Assembly: GCF_003185895.1 (NCBI RefSeq) | Contig: NZ_QHLY01000012.1 | Coordinates: forward strand, 248,001 to 312,000 | Reading direction: 5' to 3' | From: Cryobacterium arcticum | Lineage (GTDB): Bacteria > Actinomycetota > Actinomycetes > Actinomycetales > Microbacteriaceae | Length of the DNA: 64,000 nt | Part shown: positions 27,390 through 35,950 of the stretch, one piece after another | How the letters are laid out: each line of letters begins with the position of its first letter | How positions within the stretch are numbered: position 1 is the first letter of the stretch | Program-made: the position numbers and the translations under genes | The notes under the pieces: generated by a model | Database searches by the model: none | What the model was told of the DNA's origin: nothing | What the model saw: the letters and a program-made list of their open reading frames with translations, nothing else

Positions 27390-27887
27390 CTGCACCAATC
27401 CGGCCGCCCGGCGCAACCCCGCGCCGGGCTCCGCTGCCCAGCGGTCGACCACGGCCGTCGCGCGGGCCCGATCGGCACCCGCGAGGCCGAGGACCAGTGG
27501 GGCGACCACGTCGGTGGCCAGCGGGTCGATCAAGGCGGGCAGCCCCGCCTGGCGCAGGAACCCTTCGATGCGGGTGAGGTCGGAGGCGCGCAGCATCCGC
27601 AGGTGCGTCTGCAGCAGCACGATCGCGGCCAAGCGCCGCTCGAACACCGGCGCGGCCCAGAGTTCGCTGCTGAGCGCGGTGATGTCGTCGTGGCCGAGCC
27701 CCGGGTAGCGGCGGCCGGCATCCCGGATGGTGCCGCGGATCGCGCCGACGGAGGCGCCGTAGAACGCCAGGCCGCCGCCCTCTTCGCCGCCCAGCCCGTC
27801 GCCCAGGCGGGCCCGGTCGGCCTCCGCCCGCTGCCAGGAACTCTCGTACTGCAGGGTGGCGTCCACGAACTCGCCGGCGGCACTCAT
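27372..27887 (-). CDS. AlkD-like DNA alkylation repair protein, C-terminally short
   Basis: A 171-residue helical-repeat protein resembling AlkD DNA glycosylases: YGASVGAIRGTIRDAGRRYP and LWAAPVFERRLAAIVLLQTH are typical. Family members are usually about 220-240 residues; this one stops at LVQALLAP, inside a 21-bp tandem duplication, so roughly the last quarter is missing. The start is the ATG at 27887 (MSAAGEF), which has GAGAAT 6 bp upstream and could be leaderless. If functional it would excise N3/N7-alkylated bases; loss of the C-terminal helices may make it inactive. Confidence 0.65.
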   Translation of the reverse strand: MSAAGEFVDATLQYESSWQRAEADRARLGDGLGGEEGGGLAFYGASVGAIRGTIRDAGRRYPGLGHDDITALSSELWAAPVFERRLAAIVLLQTHLRMLRASDLTRIEGFLRQAGLPALIDPLATDVVAPLVLGLAGADRARATAVVDRWAAEPGAGLRRAAGLVQALLAP

Positions 27888-27990
27888 CTGCCCATTCTCG
27901 CCGATCGCGGGCGGGTGTCCGAACGTAGCGGGTGAGCGGCATCGGCGGTGGTCGTTGTCGAACGGCCGCCGGTCTGCTTGGCTGGGCGTC

Positions 27991-28572
27991 ATGACCGATT
28001 CCGATAAAACCGCCGACCTACTTCGCTACCTGCAGAGCGCCAGGAGCGCGCTTGTCTGGAAGCTCGAGGGGCTCTCCGAGTACGACTTGCGCCGACCGCT
28101 CGTACCCACGGGGACCAATCTGCTCGGTCTGGTCAAGCACATGGCCGGGGTCGAGGCCGGGTATCTCGGCGCCACGTTCGGCCGGCCGTTCCCCGAGGAG
28201 CTGCCGTGGATGGACGAGGATGCCGAGCCCAACGCCGACATGTGGGCCACCGCGGAGGAGTCCAGCACGGAGATCGTTGACCTGTACCGCCGGGTCTGGG
28301 CGCACTCCCAGGTGACCCTCGAGACCGTGCCGCTCGACGGGATTGGCCGGGTGGCCTGGTGGTCGCCCGACCGCAACACCGTCACCCTGCACCTGATTCT
28401 GTTGCACCTGATCAGCGAAACCCACCGGCATGCCGGTCACGCCGACATCCTGCGCGAACTGATCGATGGTGCCGTCGGGCTGCGCCAGGACAACGACAAC
28501 CTGCCGCCGGCGACCGCGGAGTGGTGGGCCGGTTACCGCGACCGGGTGGAGCAAGTCGCCCGCGACGCCTGA
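27991..28572 (+). CDS. DinB-fold (DUF664) protein
   Basis: A 193-residue four-helix-bundle protein of the DinB/DUF664 superfamily (RSALVWKLEGLSEYDLRRPL, LVKHMAGVEAGYLGA, LISETHRHAGHADILRELID). The three metal-binding histidines of the fold can be placed at the KHMAG His and in the THRHAGHAD segment. Actinobacterial members are often mycothiol-dependent transferases; the role here is unproven. It is divergent from the AlkD-like gene. Confidence 0.82.
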   Translation: MTDSDKTADLLRYLQSARSALVWKLEGLSEYDLRRPLVPTGTNLLGLVKHMAGVEAGYLGATFGRPFPEELPWMDEDAEPNADMWATAEESSTEIVDLYRRVWAHSQVTLETVPLDGIGRVAWWSPDRNTVTLHLILLHLISETHRHAGHADILRELIDGAVGLRQDNDNLPPATAEWWAGYRDRVEQVARDA

Positions 28573-28587
28573 CGTCCCGCACTGTCA

Positions 28588-28602
28588 CTGGGCGCGGCCC
28601 AG
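28588..28602 (+). terminator. Hairpin after the DUF664 gene
   Basis: CTGGGC-GCG-GCCCAG, a perfect 6-bp stem 16 bp after the stop. No T-run follows. A possible promoter for the next operon (TTGACG at 28617, TAAGGT at 28638, only 15 bp apart) lies just beyond. Confidence 0.4.
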
Positions 28603-28724
28603 CCCGACCCGGTTCGTTGACGCGTAAACCTGACGCCTAAGGTGGACTGCGCCCGAAAGTCGCGCCTCCCCGCCTGCGCCCGCCTGCCTCACGCCGGTCT
28701 CCAACAACGAAGGACGATAGCCCC

Positions 28725-29720
28725 GTGCCGAGAATTCCCGCCCGCTGGGCCGCCGCCGCTGCCGGTGGCGCTGCCGCCCTCGCCCTGCTCACCCTCAGCG
28801 CCTGCACCGGCCAGCCGGTGACCGCGACAAGCGGCGGCACCGCCCAGGCGGGTGCCGACACCGGTCGCACCTACGCCCTCGTTGTGCACGCCGTGCCCGG
28901 CGACGCGTTCTGGGACGTCGTGAAAAGCGGCGCGCAGGCCGCCGGGGCGCTCTACGGCTCCACCGTCACCTACCAGGGCGACCCCGATGTGCAGAAGCAG
29001 AGCCAGCTGATCGAAACCGCGATCGCCGACAACGTCGACGGCATCATCGTGTCGATGGCCAACCCCGACGGCCTGAGCGGGGCGCTGGCGGATGCCGTCG
29101 CCGCCGATATCCCGATCATCACGATCAACTCCGGCGCCGAAGAGTCCGCCGCGCTCGGCGCACTCACCCACGTGGGCCAGGGCGAGTACCTGGCCGGCCA
29201 GGGTGCAGGAACGAAGCTCACCGAGGCCGGCGCGAAAAAGGTGCTCTGCGTCATCCACGAGGCCGGCAACGCCGGGCTCGAGGACCGCTGCGCCGGGGCC
29301 GCCGACACCCTGGACGGCAGCATGACCAACCTGCAGGTCGACATCGCCAACCTCGCGGATGCGCAGAACACCATCAAGAGCGCCCTGTTGGCCGACCCCA
29401 CGATCGACGGTGTGCTCACCCTCAACTCCGCGGTGGGAGTGGCGGCTGCCCAGGCCCAGGTGGAGGCCGGCAGCGACGCGCAGATCGGCACCTTCGACGT
29501 GTCCGCCGACGTCACGCGGTTGATCGCCGACGGCAGCATCCTCTTCGCCGTCGACCAGCAGCCCTACCTGCAGGGCTACCTGCCGGTGAGCTTCTTCGAG
29601 CTGTTCTACACCAACGGCAACGTCGTGGGCGGCAGCCAGCCGGTCTACTCCGGGCCCGGCTTCGTCACCAAGGAGAACGCCGGCCAGGTGGCCACGTTCG
29701 CGGGGCTCGGCACCCGATGA
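28725..29720 (+). CDS. Sugar ABC transporter substrate-binding lipoprotein (RbsB type)
   Basis: A 331-residue periplasmic-binding-protein type 1 lipoprotein. The signal peptide ends in the lipobox LSAC (Cys near residue 26). The mature part follows the RbsB pattern (VVKSGAQAAGALYGSTVTYQ; ADNVDGIIVSMANPDG; GVLTLNSAVGVAAAQAQV). The GTG start has GAAGGA about 10 bp upstream. It is the first gene of a three-gene importer; the ligand is a monosaccharide or polyol by family, not determined. Confidence 0.87.
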   Translation: MPRIPARWAAAAAGGAAALALLTLSACTGQPVTATSGGTAQAGADTGRTYALVVHAVPGDAFWDVVKSGAQAAGALYGSTVTYQGDPDVQKQSQLIETAIADNVDGIIVSMANPDGLSGALADAVAADIPIITINSGAEESAALGALTHVGQGEYLAGQGAGTKLTEAGAKKVLCVIHEAGNAGLEDRCAGAADTLDGSMTNLQVDIANLADAQNTIKSALLADPTIDGVLTLNSAVGVAAAQAQVEAGSDAQIGTFDVSADVTRLIADGSILFAVDQQPYLQGYLPVSFFELFYTNGNVVGGSQPVYSGPGFVTKENAGQVATFAGLGTR

Positions 29721-30769
29721 CAAGCCTCGCCCCCGCCCCGGCACGGCCCGGCAGTGACGAACGGCTGGCCGCGAGGCATCCGGTGGCCCGACTGCTGCGC
29801 CGGCCGGAGATGGGCGCCCTCGTGGCCGCGCTGGCCATCTTCACCTACTTCTCGCTGGCCACCAACGCGTTCCTGTCGCCGGCCGGAGCGGCCACCTGGC
29901 TGTACTCCGCGTCGCTGTTCGGCATCATGGCGGTCGCCGTGGCGATGCTCATGATCGGCGGCGAATTCGACCTCTCGGCCGGCGCGATGACCGGCACGAC
30001 CGGGCTGCTGGTGGGCGCGTTCACCACCCAGTACGGCATGAACCTCTGGTTCGCCATGCTGCTGGCCCTCGTGATCGCCCTCGCGGTCGGGGCCGCCAAC
30101 GGCTTTCTGGTGGTGAAGACCGGCATCCCGAGTTTCATCGTCACCCTAGCCACCTTCTTCATCCTGCAGGGAGTGAACCTCGCCGGCACCAAGCTGATCA
30201 CCGGCCAAGTCGCGATCCAGGGCATGACCCTGGTGCCAGACTTCGCGGCCGGCAAGGCGATCTTCGGGTCGACGATCCCGGTGCTGGGGCTCGACCTCAA
30301 GGTCTCCATCTTCTGGTGGATCGGCATCACCGCCCTGGCCAGCTGGCTGCTGCTGCGCACCCGCTACGGCAACTGGATCTTCGCCATCGGCGGGCAGCTG
30401 CAGAGCGCGGTGCAGACCGGCGTGCCGGTGCGGCGCACCCGCATCGGCCTGTTCATGGGCACGGCCGCTGCCGGCTGGCTGGTGGGCATGCTCTCACTCT
30501 TCGACGTGGCAACCGTGCAAGCCACCACGGGCATCGGCCAGGAGTTCGTCTACATCATCTGCGCCGTGGTCGGCGGCTGCCTGCTCACTGGCGGCTACGG
30601 CTCCGCGATCGGCGCGGCCCTCGGCGCGTTGATCTACGGCATGATCCTGCAGGGCATCGTGTTCGCCCAGTGGGACAACAACTGGCTCAAGGCCTTTCTG
30701 GGCGGGATGCTGCTGCTCGCGGTACTCGTGAACCTCTCGGTGCGCCGGCAGGCCGGAGTGCGGGCATGA
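29717..30769 (+). CDS. Sugar ABC transporter permease (RbsC/FrcC type)
   Basis: A 350-residue permease with about ten hydrophobic helices and RbsC-type motifs: [20 protein letters not shown] after the second or third helix and [20 protein letters not shown] near the C-terminus. It starts with ATGA overlap with the binding-protein gene and overlaps the ATPase gene in the same way. Confidence 0.9.
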   Translation: MTSLAPAPARPGSDERLAARHPVARLLRRPEMGALVAALAIFTYFSLATNAFLSPAGAATWLYSASLFGIMAVAVAMLMIGGEFDLSAGAMTGTTGLLVGAFTTQYGMNLWFAMLLALVIALAVGAANGFLVVKTGIPSFIVTLATFFILQGVNLAGTKLITGQVAIQGMTLVPDFAAGKAIFGSTIPVLGLDLKVSIFWWIGITALASWLLLRTRYGNWIFAIGGQLQSAVQTGVPVRRTRIGLFMGTAAAGWLVGMLSLFDVATVQATTGIGQEFVYIICAVVGGCLLTGGYGSAIGAALGALIYGMILQGIVFAQWDNNWLKAFLGGMLLLAVLVNLSVRRQAGVRA

Positions 30770-31557
30770 GCGGCGCGAACCCGGCCGCTGCCATCCTGGC
30801 GGTGCGCGGCATCGGCAAGGTCTACGGCTCGGTCATCGCGCTCACCGACATCTCCACCTCGGTGAGCGCGGGCGAGGTGCTCTGCGTGCTCGGCGACAAC
30901 GGTGCGGGCAAGTCCACGCTGCTCAAGGTGCTTGCCGGGGTGCATCCGCACTCGACCGGCGAGCTGCTGCTCGACGGCGAGGCCGTGCGATTCGACGGAC
31001 CACGGCAGGCGCTGGATGCCGGCATCGCCACGGTGCACCAGGACCTCGCGATAGTGCCGTTGATGCCGGTCTGGCGCAACTTCTTCCTCGGCGCCGAACT
31101 GAGCGCCGGCCGCGGACCGTTCTCCCGGCTCAAGGTCGCCGAGATGCGGGCGCACACCTCAGAGCAGCTGGCTCGCATGGGCATCGACCTGCGCGATGTC
31201 GACCAGCCCATCGGCACCCTGTCGGGCGGTGAGCGCCAGTCCGTGGCGATCGCCCGGGCGATCTACTTCGGCGCTCGGGTCGTGATCCTCGACGAACCCA
31301 CCTCAGCGCTGGGCGTCAAACAGGCCGGGGTGGTGCTGCGCTACGTGGCACAGGCCCGCGACCGGGGTCTGGCCGTGGTGTTCGTCACCCATAACCCGCA
31401 TCACGCCTACCCGGTGGGCGACCGGTTCCTGGTGCTCAACCGCGGCGCCAGCCTGGGCGAGTTCGACAAGGCCGGAATCAGCATCGCCGAGCTGACCCGG
31501 CTGATGGCCGGCGGCGCCGAACTCGACACACTCGCCCGGGAGATCGAGCGGGGCTGA
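30766..31557 (+). CDS. Sugar ABC transporter ATP-binding protein (single-domain, FrcA type)
   Basis: A 263-residue ATPase: Walker [10 protein letters not shown], signature [14 protein letters not shown], Walker [14 protein letters not shown]-loop VTHNPHHA. Unlike RbsA it has only one nucleotide-binding domain, as in fructose-type FrcA, so it should work as a homodimer. I chose the ATG at 30766 (ATGA overlap); the upstream open frame is out-of-frame permease sequence. Confidence 0.9.
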   Translation: MSGANPAAAILAVRGIGKVYGSVIALTDISTSVSAGEVLCVLGDNGAGKSTLLKVLAGVHPHSTGELLLDGEAVRFDGPRQALDAGIATVHQDLAIVPLMPVWRNFFLGAELSAGRGPFSRLKVAEMRAHTSEQLARMGIDLRDVDQPIGTLSGGERQSVAIARAIYFGARVVILDEPTSALGVKQAGVVLRYVAQARDRGLAVVFVTHNPHHAYPVGDRFLVLNRGASLGEFDKAGISIAELTRLMAGGAELDTLAREIERG

Positions 31558-31591
31558 CCGCCTCAGGGCATCATCCGTTTCGGAGGATAAG

Positions 31592-31610
31592 GCGGCGGGA
31601 ACGTCGCCGC
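31592..31610 (+). terminator. Hairpin after the sugar importer operon
   Basis: GCGGCG (31592-31597) and CGCCGC (31605-31610) with a 7-base loop, 34 bp after the stop codon. No T-run follows. Confidence 0.3.
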
Positions 31611-31720
31611 TGCTGACATTGCTTGCTACCGTCTGCCGCGTGAGGCCGCCACCCGGTGCGCCCGCCAACCGCTGAGGCAGCGCCGCCACGCGGCCAGGCC
31701 CGGCAGAAGGAGAAACTCTC

Positions 31721-32038
31721 ATGGCTACAGGAACAACACCGGTACTGGATGCGGCAGCCGAGATCAACGCCGTCTCACTGTCACGCACCGACCTCGACCC
31801 GCGCACGCTCATGATCGCCCGCATCTCGGCCCTCGTGGCGGTGGATGCTCCGGTCGGTTCGTACCTCATGCATATCGGCCCGGCGGCGGAAGTGGGGCTC
31901 ACCGTTGACGACGTCGAGGACGTTCTGGTGGCCGTGGCGCCGATCGTAGGAACGCCGCGGCTGCTCGCGTCGGCCCGAAAGATCGCGGAGGCGTTCGACC
32001 TTGCGATCCAGATCGGCGCGGAAGACGACATCCAATAG
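31721..32038 (+). CDS. Carboxymuconolactone decarboxylase-like (AhpD-fold) protein
   Basis: A 105-residue all-helical protein resembling the carboxymuconolactone decarboxylase family (LDPRTLMIARISALVAVDAP; GLTVDDVEDVLVAVAPIVGT). The CxxC pair of AhpD-type peroxidase reductases is absent, so it is not a redox member. GAAGGAGA precedes the ATG. Function unknown. Confidence 0.75.
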   Translation: MATGTTPVLDAAAEINAVSLSRTDLDPRTLMIARISALVAVDAPVGSYLMHIGPAAEVGLTVDDVEDVLVAVAPIVGTPRLLASARKIAEAFDLAIQIGAEDDIQ

Positions 32039-32086
32039 CCCGCCGAAACCCACCACCGAACCGACACCAGCGAAGGGTCGTCCGAC

Positions 32087-32704
32087 GTGAAGAAGATGGT
32101 CTTGGCCGGAGCCGTGCTGCTTCTCCTGACCGGCTGTGCATCGTCGGGCAGCCCGACGCCATCGCCCACGCCGGCAACGACCTCGACGGCCGGGTCGACA
32201 TCGACGTCGACGCCCGGAGAGACGGGCGCGACGCCGAACGCCGACCAGGTCACCTGGGCCGGCAACGTCTGCAGCGACACGACCGCGCTGCAGAACGAGG
32301 TGCAGGCGCTGGCGGCGGCGGCTGCGGCCGGTGGCAGCGGGGTGGGCCAGGCCATCTCTGACCAGATGACCCAGATTTCGGCGTCGGTGGGCACCCTCGT
32401 CGAGACGGTGAAGTCGGCGCCGACGGGAACCGGCGACGACCCGGGCTATGCCGCGGTGCGCAGCTCGACCGACAAGGTGGACCAGTCGCTGCAGAAACTG
32501 CAGGCCAGCGCGAGCCAGGTCGAGGGTGCCACCGGCGCGGCCCTGATCACCGCGCTCGGGACCGTCGTCGTGGACACGGGCACGGTGCTCACCGATATCG
32601 CGGCCACCGTGACTGCCATCACCACCGCCATGAAGGATGCCTCCAGCACCCTGGGCCAGTCCTTCCGCGCCGCTCCCGATTGCGCCACCCTCACCGCCCC
32701 CTAA
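32087..32704 (+). CDS. Putative lipoprotein of unknown function
   Basis: A 205-residue protein with signal peptide and lipobox LTGC (Cys17), then a Ser/Thr/Pro/Gly linker of about 35 residues and a helical domain rich in Ala, Thr and Val (WAGNVCSDTTALQNEVQALA). GAAGGG lies about 9 bp before the GTG. It is probably anchored on the outer face of the membrane. I do not recognise a family with assigned function; similar surface proteins are common in Actinobacteria. Confidence 0.7.
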   Translation: MKKMVLAGAVLLLLTGCASSGSPTPSPTPATTSTAGSTSTSTPGETGATPNADQVTWAGNVCSDTTALQNEVQALAAAAAAGGSGVGQAISDQMTQISASVGTLVETVKSAPTGTGDDPGYAAVRSSTDKVDQSLQKLQASASQVEGATGAALITALGTVVVDTGTVLTDIAATVTAITTAMKDASSTLGQSFRAAPDCATLTAP

Positions 32705-32727
32705 CCGGTCACGCACCCAGCGCCGCT

Positions 32728-32746
32728 GGTCGAGCCTGTCGAGACC
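32728..32746. repeat. Isolated GGTCGAGCYTGTCGAGACC element
   Basis: A variant (GCC for GCT) of the core found in the tandem array downstream, 22 bp after the lipoprotein stop codon. Confidence 0.65.
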
Positions 32747-32781
32747 CGCTGACCCGGTCTACGGGACGCGCCCGCTCCGTC

Positions 32782-33152
32782 GGTCGAGCTTGTCGAGACC
32801 TGGTGACCCGGCTTGGGGAGCCGCCCGGTGTCATTCTGGTCACTGCCAGAGGCCTTCTCGCGGGATCTCGACAAGCTCGATCGGCGATGGGGTCCCGCAC
32901 CCGTCCGTCGGTCGAGCTTGTCGAGACCTGGTGACCGGGTCTGCGGGGAGCCGCCCGGTGTCGTTCTGGTCGCGACCGTAGGCGTTCTCGCGGGATCTCG
33001 ACAAGCTCGATCAGCGATGGGGTTCCGCCTCCGTGCGTTGGTCGAGCTTGTCGAGACCTGGTGACCCGGTCTGCGGGGAGCCGCCCGGTGTCGTTCTGGT
33101 CGCGGCTGTAGGCGTTCTCGCGGGATCTCGACTGGATCGATCAGCGATGGGG
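32782..33152. repeat. Three tandem 128-130 bp repeat units
   Basis: Units start at 32782, 32910 and 33040, each with GGTCGAGCTTGTCGAGACC. About 80 bp further each has the inverted partner GATCTCGACAAGCTCGATC (32864-32882, 32994-33012); the third partner is degenerate. Between the arms all units share GGAGCCGCCCGGTGTC. The region 32705-33246 contains no credible gene, only this array; apparent frames across it just follow the repeat. Confidence 0.8.
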
Positions 33153-33246
33153 TCGAGATTCAGGAACCTCCATCAGCGGACGGGCTCTATCGCCCTCAGC
33201 GAAATCTCAGCCACCGCCGGGAATGAAACCCGCCCCCCAGCGTTGA

Positions 33247-33267
33247 CTTGAGTCGAGGGCACTCAAG
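33247..33267. promoter_or_regulatory. HAIR element (HspR-binding inverted repeat)
   Basis: CTTGAGT-N7-ACTCAAG, a perfect match to the HspR-associated inverted repeat, 42 bp upstream of the Clp ATPase start. It overlaps a possible -35 TTGACT at 33243-33248, so HspR would repress the gene except under heat or proteotoxic stress. Confidence 0.88.
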
Positions 33268-33308
33268 TTTTGGTTTCCCTCCTCGTTTTGAACTCCCAGG
33301 AGGTTGCT

Positions 33309-35885
33309 TTGCCTACATACTTCGGTCCGACCGGATCCGAGAACGGCTCGTTCGACGAATTCCTGGCCCGCTACCTGCAGGGCCAGCGGTCGGGCCAGTC
33401 GGGTCGACCCATCGAGATCACCCGGCTGCTCAGCCGTCGCACCCACGAACTCCTCGTGCAGGCCGCCCAGTACGCGGTCGACCACGGCCACGCCCACGTC
33501 GACGCCCTGCACCTGCTGCGCGTCATGGTCGAACAGGAACCCGCCGCTTCGGCCATCCGCCGTGCCGGTGGTGACCCCGCTGCCATTGCGGCCGACGCCG
33601 AACAGCGCCTGCCGGAATCCAGCGACCGGGAAGCCCAGTCCGCCCCGGGCCTGACTCCCTCGGCTCAGCGCGCCCTGCTGGACGCACATCAGGTGGCCCG
33701 CGCCTTCGGCTCCACCTACATCGACCCCGAGCACCTGTTCTTCGCCTTCGTGGTGAACCAGGACTCGCCCGCCGCTCGCGTGCTCGCCGAGTCCGGTGTC
33801 ACCGCCGAGTCCCTGCAGGCCGGCGCTCAGCAGGCCGAAGCCGACGAGGCCAACGCCGCCGCCGGCACCACGGCCACGGGCAGCACCTCGAACACCCCGA
33901 TGCTCGACACCTACGGCATCGACCTCACCGAGCGCGCCCGCTCCGGCAAGCTCGACCCGGTGATCGGCCGCAGCGACGAGATCGAACAGACCGTCGAGAT
34001 CCTCTCCCGGCGCACCAAGAACAACCCGGTGCTCATCGGCGAGGCCGGCGTGGGCAAGACCGCCGTGGTCGAGGGCCTCGCCCAGGCCATCGTCGACGGC
34101 CTCGTGCCCGAGCAACTGCGCAGCAAGCGCGTCATCGCGCTCGACCTGCCCGCCATGCTCGCCGGCACCCGGTACCGCGGCGACTTCGAAGAACGCCTCA
34201 CCAAGACCATGGATGAGATCAGCGAACGCAGCGACGAGATCATCGTCTTCATCGACGAGCTGCACACCGTGGTCGGAGCCGGCGGCGCCGGCGAGGGCGG
34301 AATGGACGCCGGCAACATTCTCAAGCCGCGCCTGGCGCGCGGTGAGCTGCACGTCGTGGGCGCCACCACCCTGAACGAATACCGCAAGGTCGAAAAGGAC
34401 CCGGCGCTCGAACGGCGCTTCCAGCCCGTGCGAGTGGGCGAGCCGAGCATCGACGACGCCGTGCAGATCCTGGCCGGGCTCCAGGGCCGCTACGCCGAGC
34501 ACCACTCGGTGCGGTACACGGATGCGGCCATCCGCGCCGCCGTGGAAATGAGCGCCCGGTACATCCCCGACCGGTTCTTGCCCGACAAGGCCATCGACCT
34601 GATCGACCAGGCCGGCGCTCGCGCCCGCCTGGCACTCGGTTCCCGGGTCGACATCGATGGCCTGCGCGAGCAGCTTGCCGGAGTCGAGACCGCGAAGACC
34701 ATCGCCGTCGCCGCCGAGGCCTACGAAGAGGCGTCCCGGCTGCGGGATGAGTCCGAGGCGTTGAGCGAGAAGATCGAGACCGCCGAGGCCGACCAGGCCG
34801 CGGATGCCGGAAAGCCGGCGCCGTCCGCCGTGGTGGACGAGGCCGAGATCGCCGCGATCATCGCCCGGGCCACCGGTATCCCGGCCAGCCGCCTCACGGC
34901 GGGGGACCGCGAACGCCTCGTCACCCTCGAAGACGACCTGCACCAGCGGGTCATCGGCCAGGACGACGCGGTCACCGTGATCGCCAAGGCCGTGCGCCGC
35001 AACCGCACCGGCATGGGCGACGCCTCCCGCCCGGTCGGTAGCTTCCTCTTCCTCGGCCCGACCGGGGTGGGTAAGACCGAACTGGCAAAGACCTTGGCGC
35101 AGTCGCTCTTCGGCGACGAGAAGGCCATGCTGCGCTTCGACATGAGCGAGTTCAGCGAGCGTCACACCGTCAGCCGTCTGGTCGGCGCCCCTCCCGGCTA
35201 CGTCGGCTACGACGAGGCGGGCCAGCTCACCGAACACGTGCGGCGCAACCCGTACTCGGTGGTGCTGCTCGACGAGATCGAGAAGGCGCACCCGGACGTC
35301 TTCAACCTGCTCCTGCAGGTGCTCGACGACGGCCGCCTCACCGACGGTCAGGGTCGCACGGTGGACTTCCGGAACACCGTGGTCATCATGACCTCGAACA
35401 TCGGTTCAGAGGTTCTGGCCAGCCGCAGCGGTGCGCTCGGCTTCACCGCCGACCTGGACGGCGCCGGCAACGGATTCGGCTCGGAGAAGGCACTGCGCGA
35501 CCGGGTGATGGCCAAGCTCCGCGAGGCCATGCGGCCCGAGTTCCTCAACCGCATCGACGAGGTCGTGCTGTTCCGCAAGCTCGACCAGCCGCAACTGCGC
35601 CAGATCGTGCGGCTGCTGCTGACTCAGACCGAGGCCCGCCTGGCCGCTCAGGGTCACGCGCTCACCGTGAGCGACGAGGCCGTGGACTGGATCGCCGAGA
35701 CCGGCTACGAGCCCGAGTACGGGGCCAGGCCGCTGCGCCGGGTCATCCAGCGTCAGCTCGACGACAGGATTGCCGACCTGCTGGTGGCCTCCGAGCTCGG
35801 TGACGGCGGAGTCGTGGCCGTGACCGTGCAGGACGGCGCGCTGCGGGTGAACGCCGAGCCGGTGCGGATGCCGCTGGCCGCGTAA
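33309..35885 (+). CDS. ATP-dependent Clp-family unfoldase with two AAA+ domains (HspR regulon)
   Basis: An 858-residue Clp/Hsp100 ATPase. The Clp N-domain repeats span about 30-175. The first AAA+ module has GEAGVGKT (about 244-251) and [13 protein letters not shown]; the second has [12 protein letters not shown] (about 583) and [14 protein letters not shown], ending in a D2-small domain. The middle region is short and UVR-like ([20 protein letters not shown]), as in ClpC, not the long ClpB M-domain. AGGAGG lies 5 bp before the TTG at 33309. Control by a HAIR site fits the ClpB/DnaK regulon of Actinobacteria, so regulation looks ClpB-like while architecture looks ClpC/ClpL-like. Confidence 0.88.
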   Translation: MPTYFGPTGSENGSFDEFLARYLQGQRSGQSGRPIEITRLLSRRTHELLVQAAQYAVDHGHAHVDALHLLRVMVEQEPAASAIRRAGGDPAAIAADAEQRLPESSDREAQSAPGLTPSAQRALLDAHQVARAFGSTYIDPEHLFFAFVVNQDSPAARVLAESGVTAESLQAGAQQAEADEANAAAGTTATGSTSNTPMLDTYGIDLTERARSGKLDPVIGRSDEIEQTVEILSRRTKNNPVLIGEAGVGKTAVVEGLAQAIVDGLVPEQLRSKRVIALDLPAMLAGTRYRGDFEERLTKTMDEISERSDEIIVFIDELHTVVGAGGAGEGGMDAGNILKPRLARGELHVVGATTLNEYRKVEKDPALERRFQPVRVGEPSIDDAVQILAGLQGRYAEHHSVRYTDAAIRAAVEMSARYIPDRFLPDKAIDLIDQAGARARLALGSRVDIDGLREQLAGVETAKTIAVAAEAYEEASRLRDESEALSEKIETAEADQAADAGKPAPSAVVDEAEIAAIIARATGIPASRLTAGDRERLVTLEDDLHQRVIGQDDAVTVIAKAVRRNRTGMGDASRPVGSFLFLGPTGVGKTELAKTLAQSLFGDEKAMLRFDMSEFSERHTVSRLVGAPPGYVGYDEAGQLTEHVRRNPYSVVLLDEIEKAHPDVFNLLLQVLDDGRLTDGQGRTVDFRNTVVIMTSNIGSEVLASRSGALGFTADLDGAGNGFGSEKALRDRVMAKLREAMRPEFLNRIDEVVLFRKLDQPQLRQIVRLLLTQTEARLAAQGHALTVSDEAVDWIAETGYEPEYGARPLRRVIQRQLDDRIADLLVASELGDGGVVAVTVQDGALRVNAEPVRMPLAA

Positions 35886-35891
35886 CCCGCA

Positions 35892-35942
35892 AACGACAAG
35901 ACCCAGCCGTGCCCTCAGGGGTGCGGCTGGGTCTTCGTCGTT
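35892..35942. terminator. Bidirectional terminator between Clp and glutamine synthetase genes
   Basis: Arms AAGACCCAGCCG (35898-35909) and CGGCTGGGTCTT (35924-35935) pair perfectly around a 14-base loop, extended outward by ACGAC/GTCGT. It lies between two convergent stop codons and can serve both. Confidence 0.85.
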
Positions 35943-35950
35943 AGTGGCGG

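Noticed and set aside
32728-33152. CRISPR array
   Set aside because: Units are 128-130 bp with conserved interiors, not short repeats with unique spacers, and no cas genes are near.
32680-33251. Several small plus-strand frames in the repeat region as genes
   Set aside because: They repeat the same peptide with each repeat unit and have no ribosome sites; they only follow the tandem array.
33207-35291. Long open frame antisense to the Clp ATPase gene
   Set aside because: Composition is Gly/Val/Asp/His-rich shadow sequence; the sense strand encodes both AAA+ modules.
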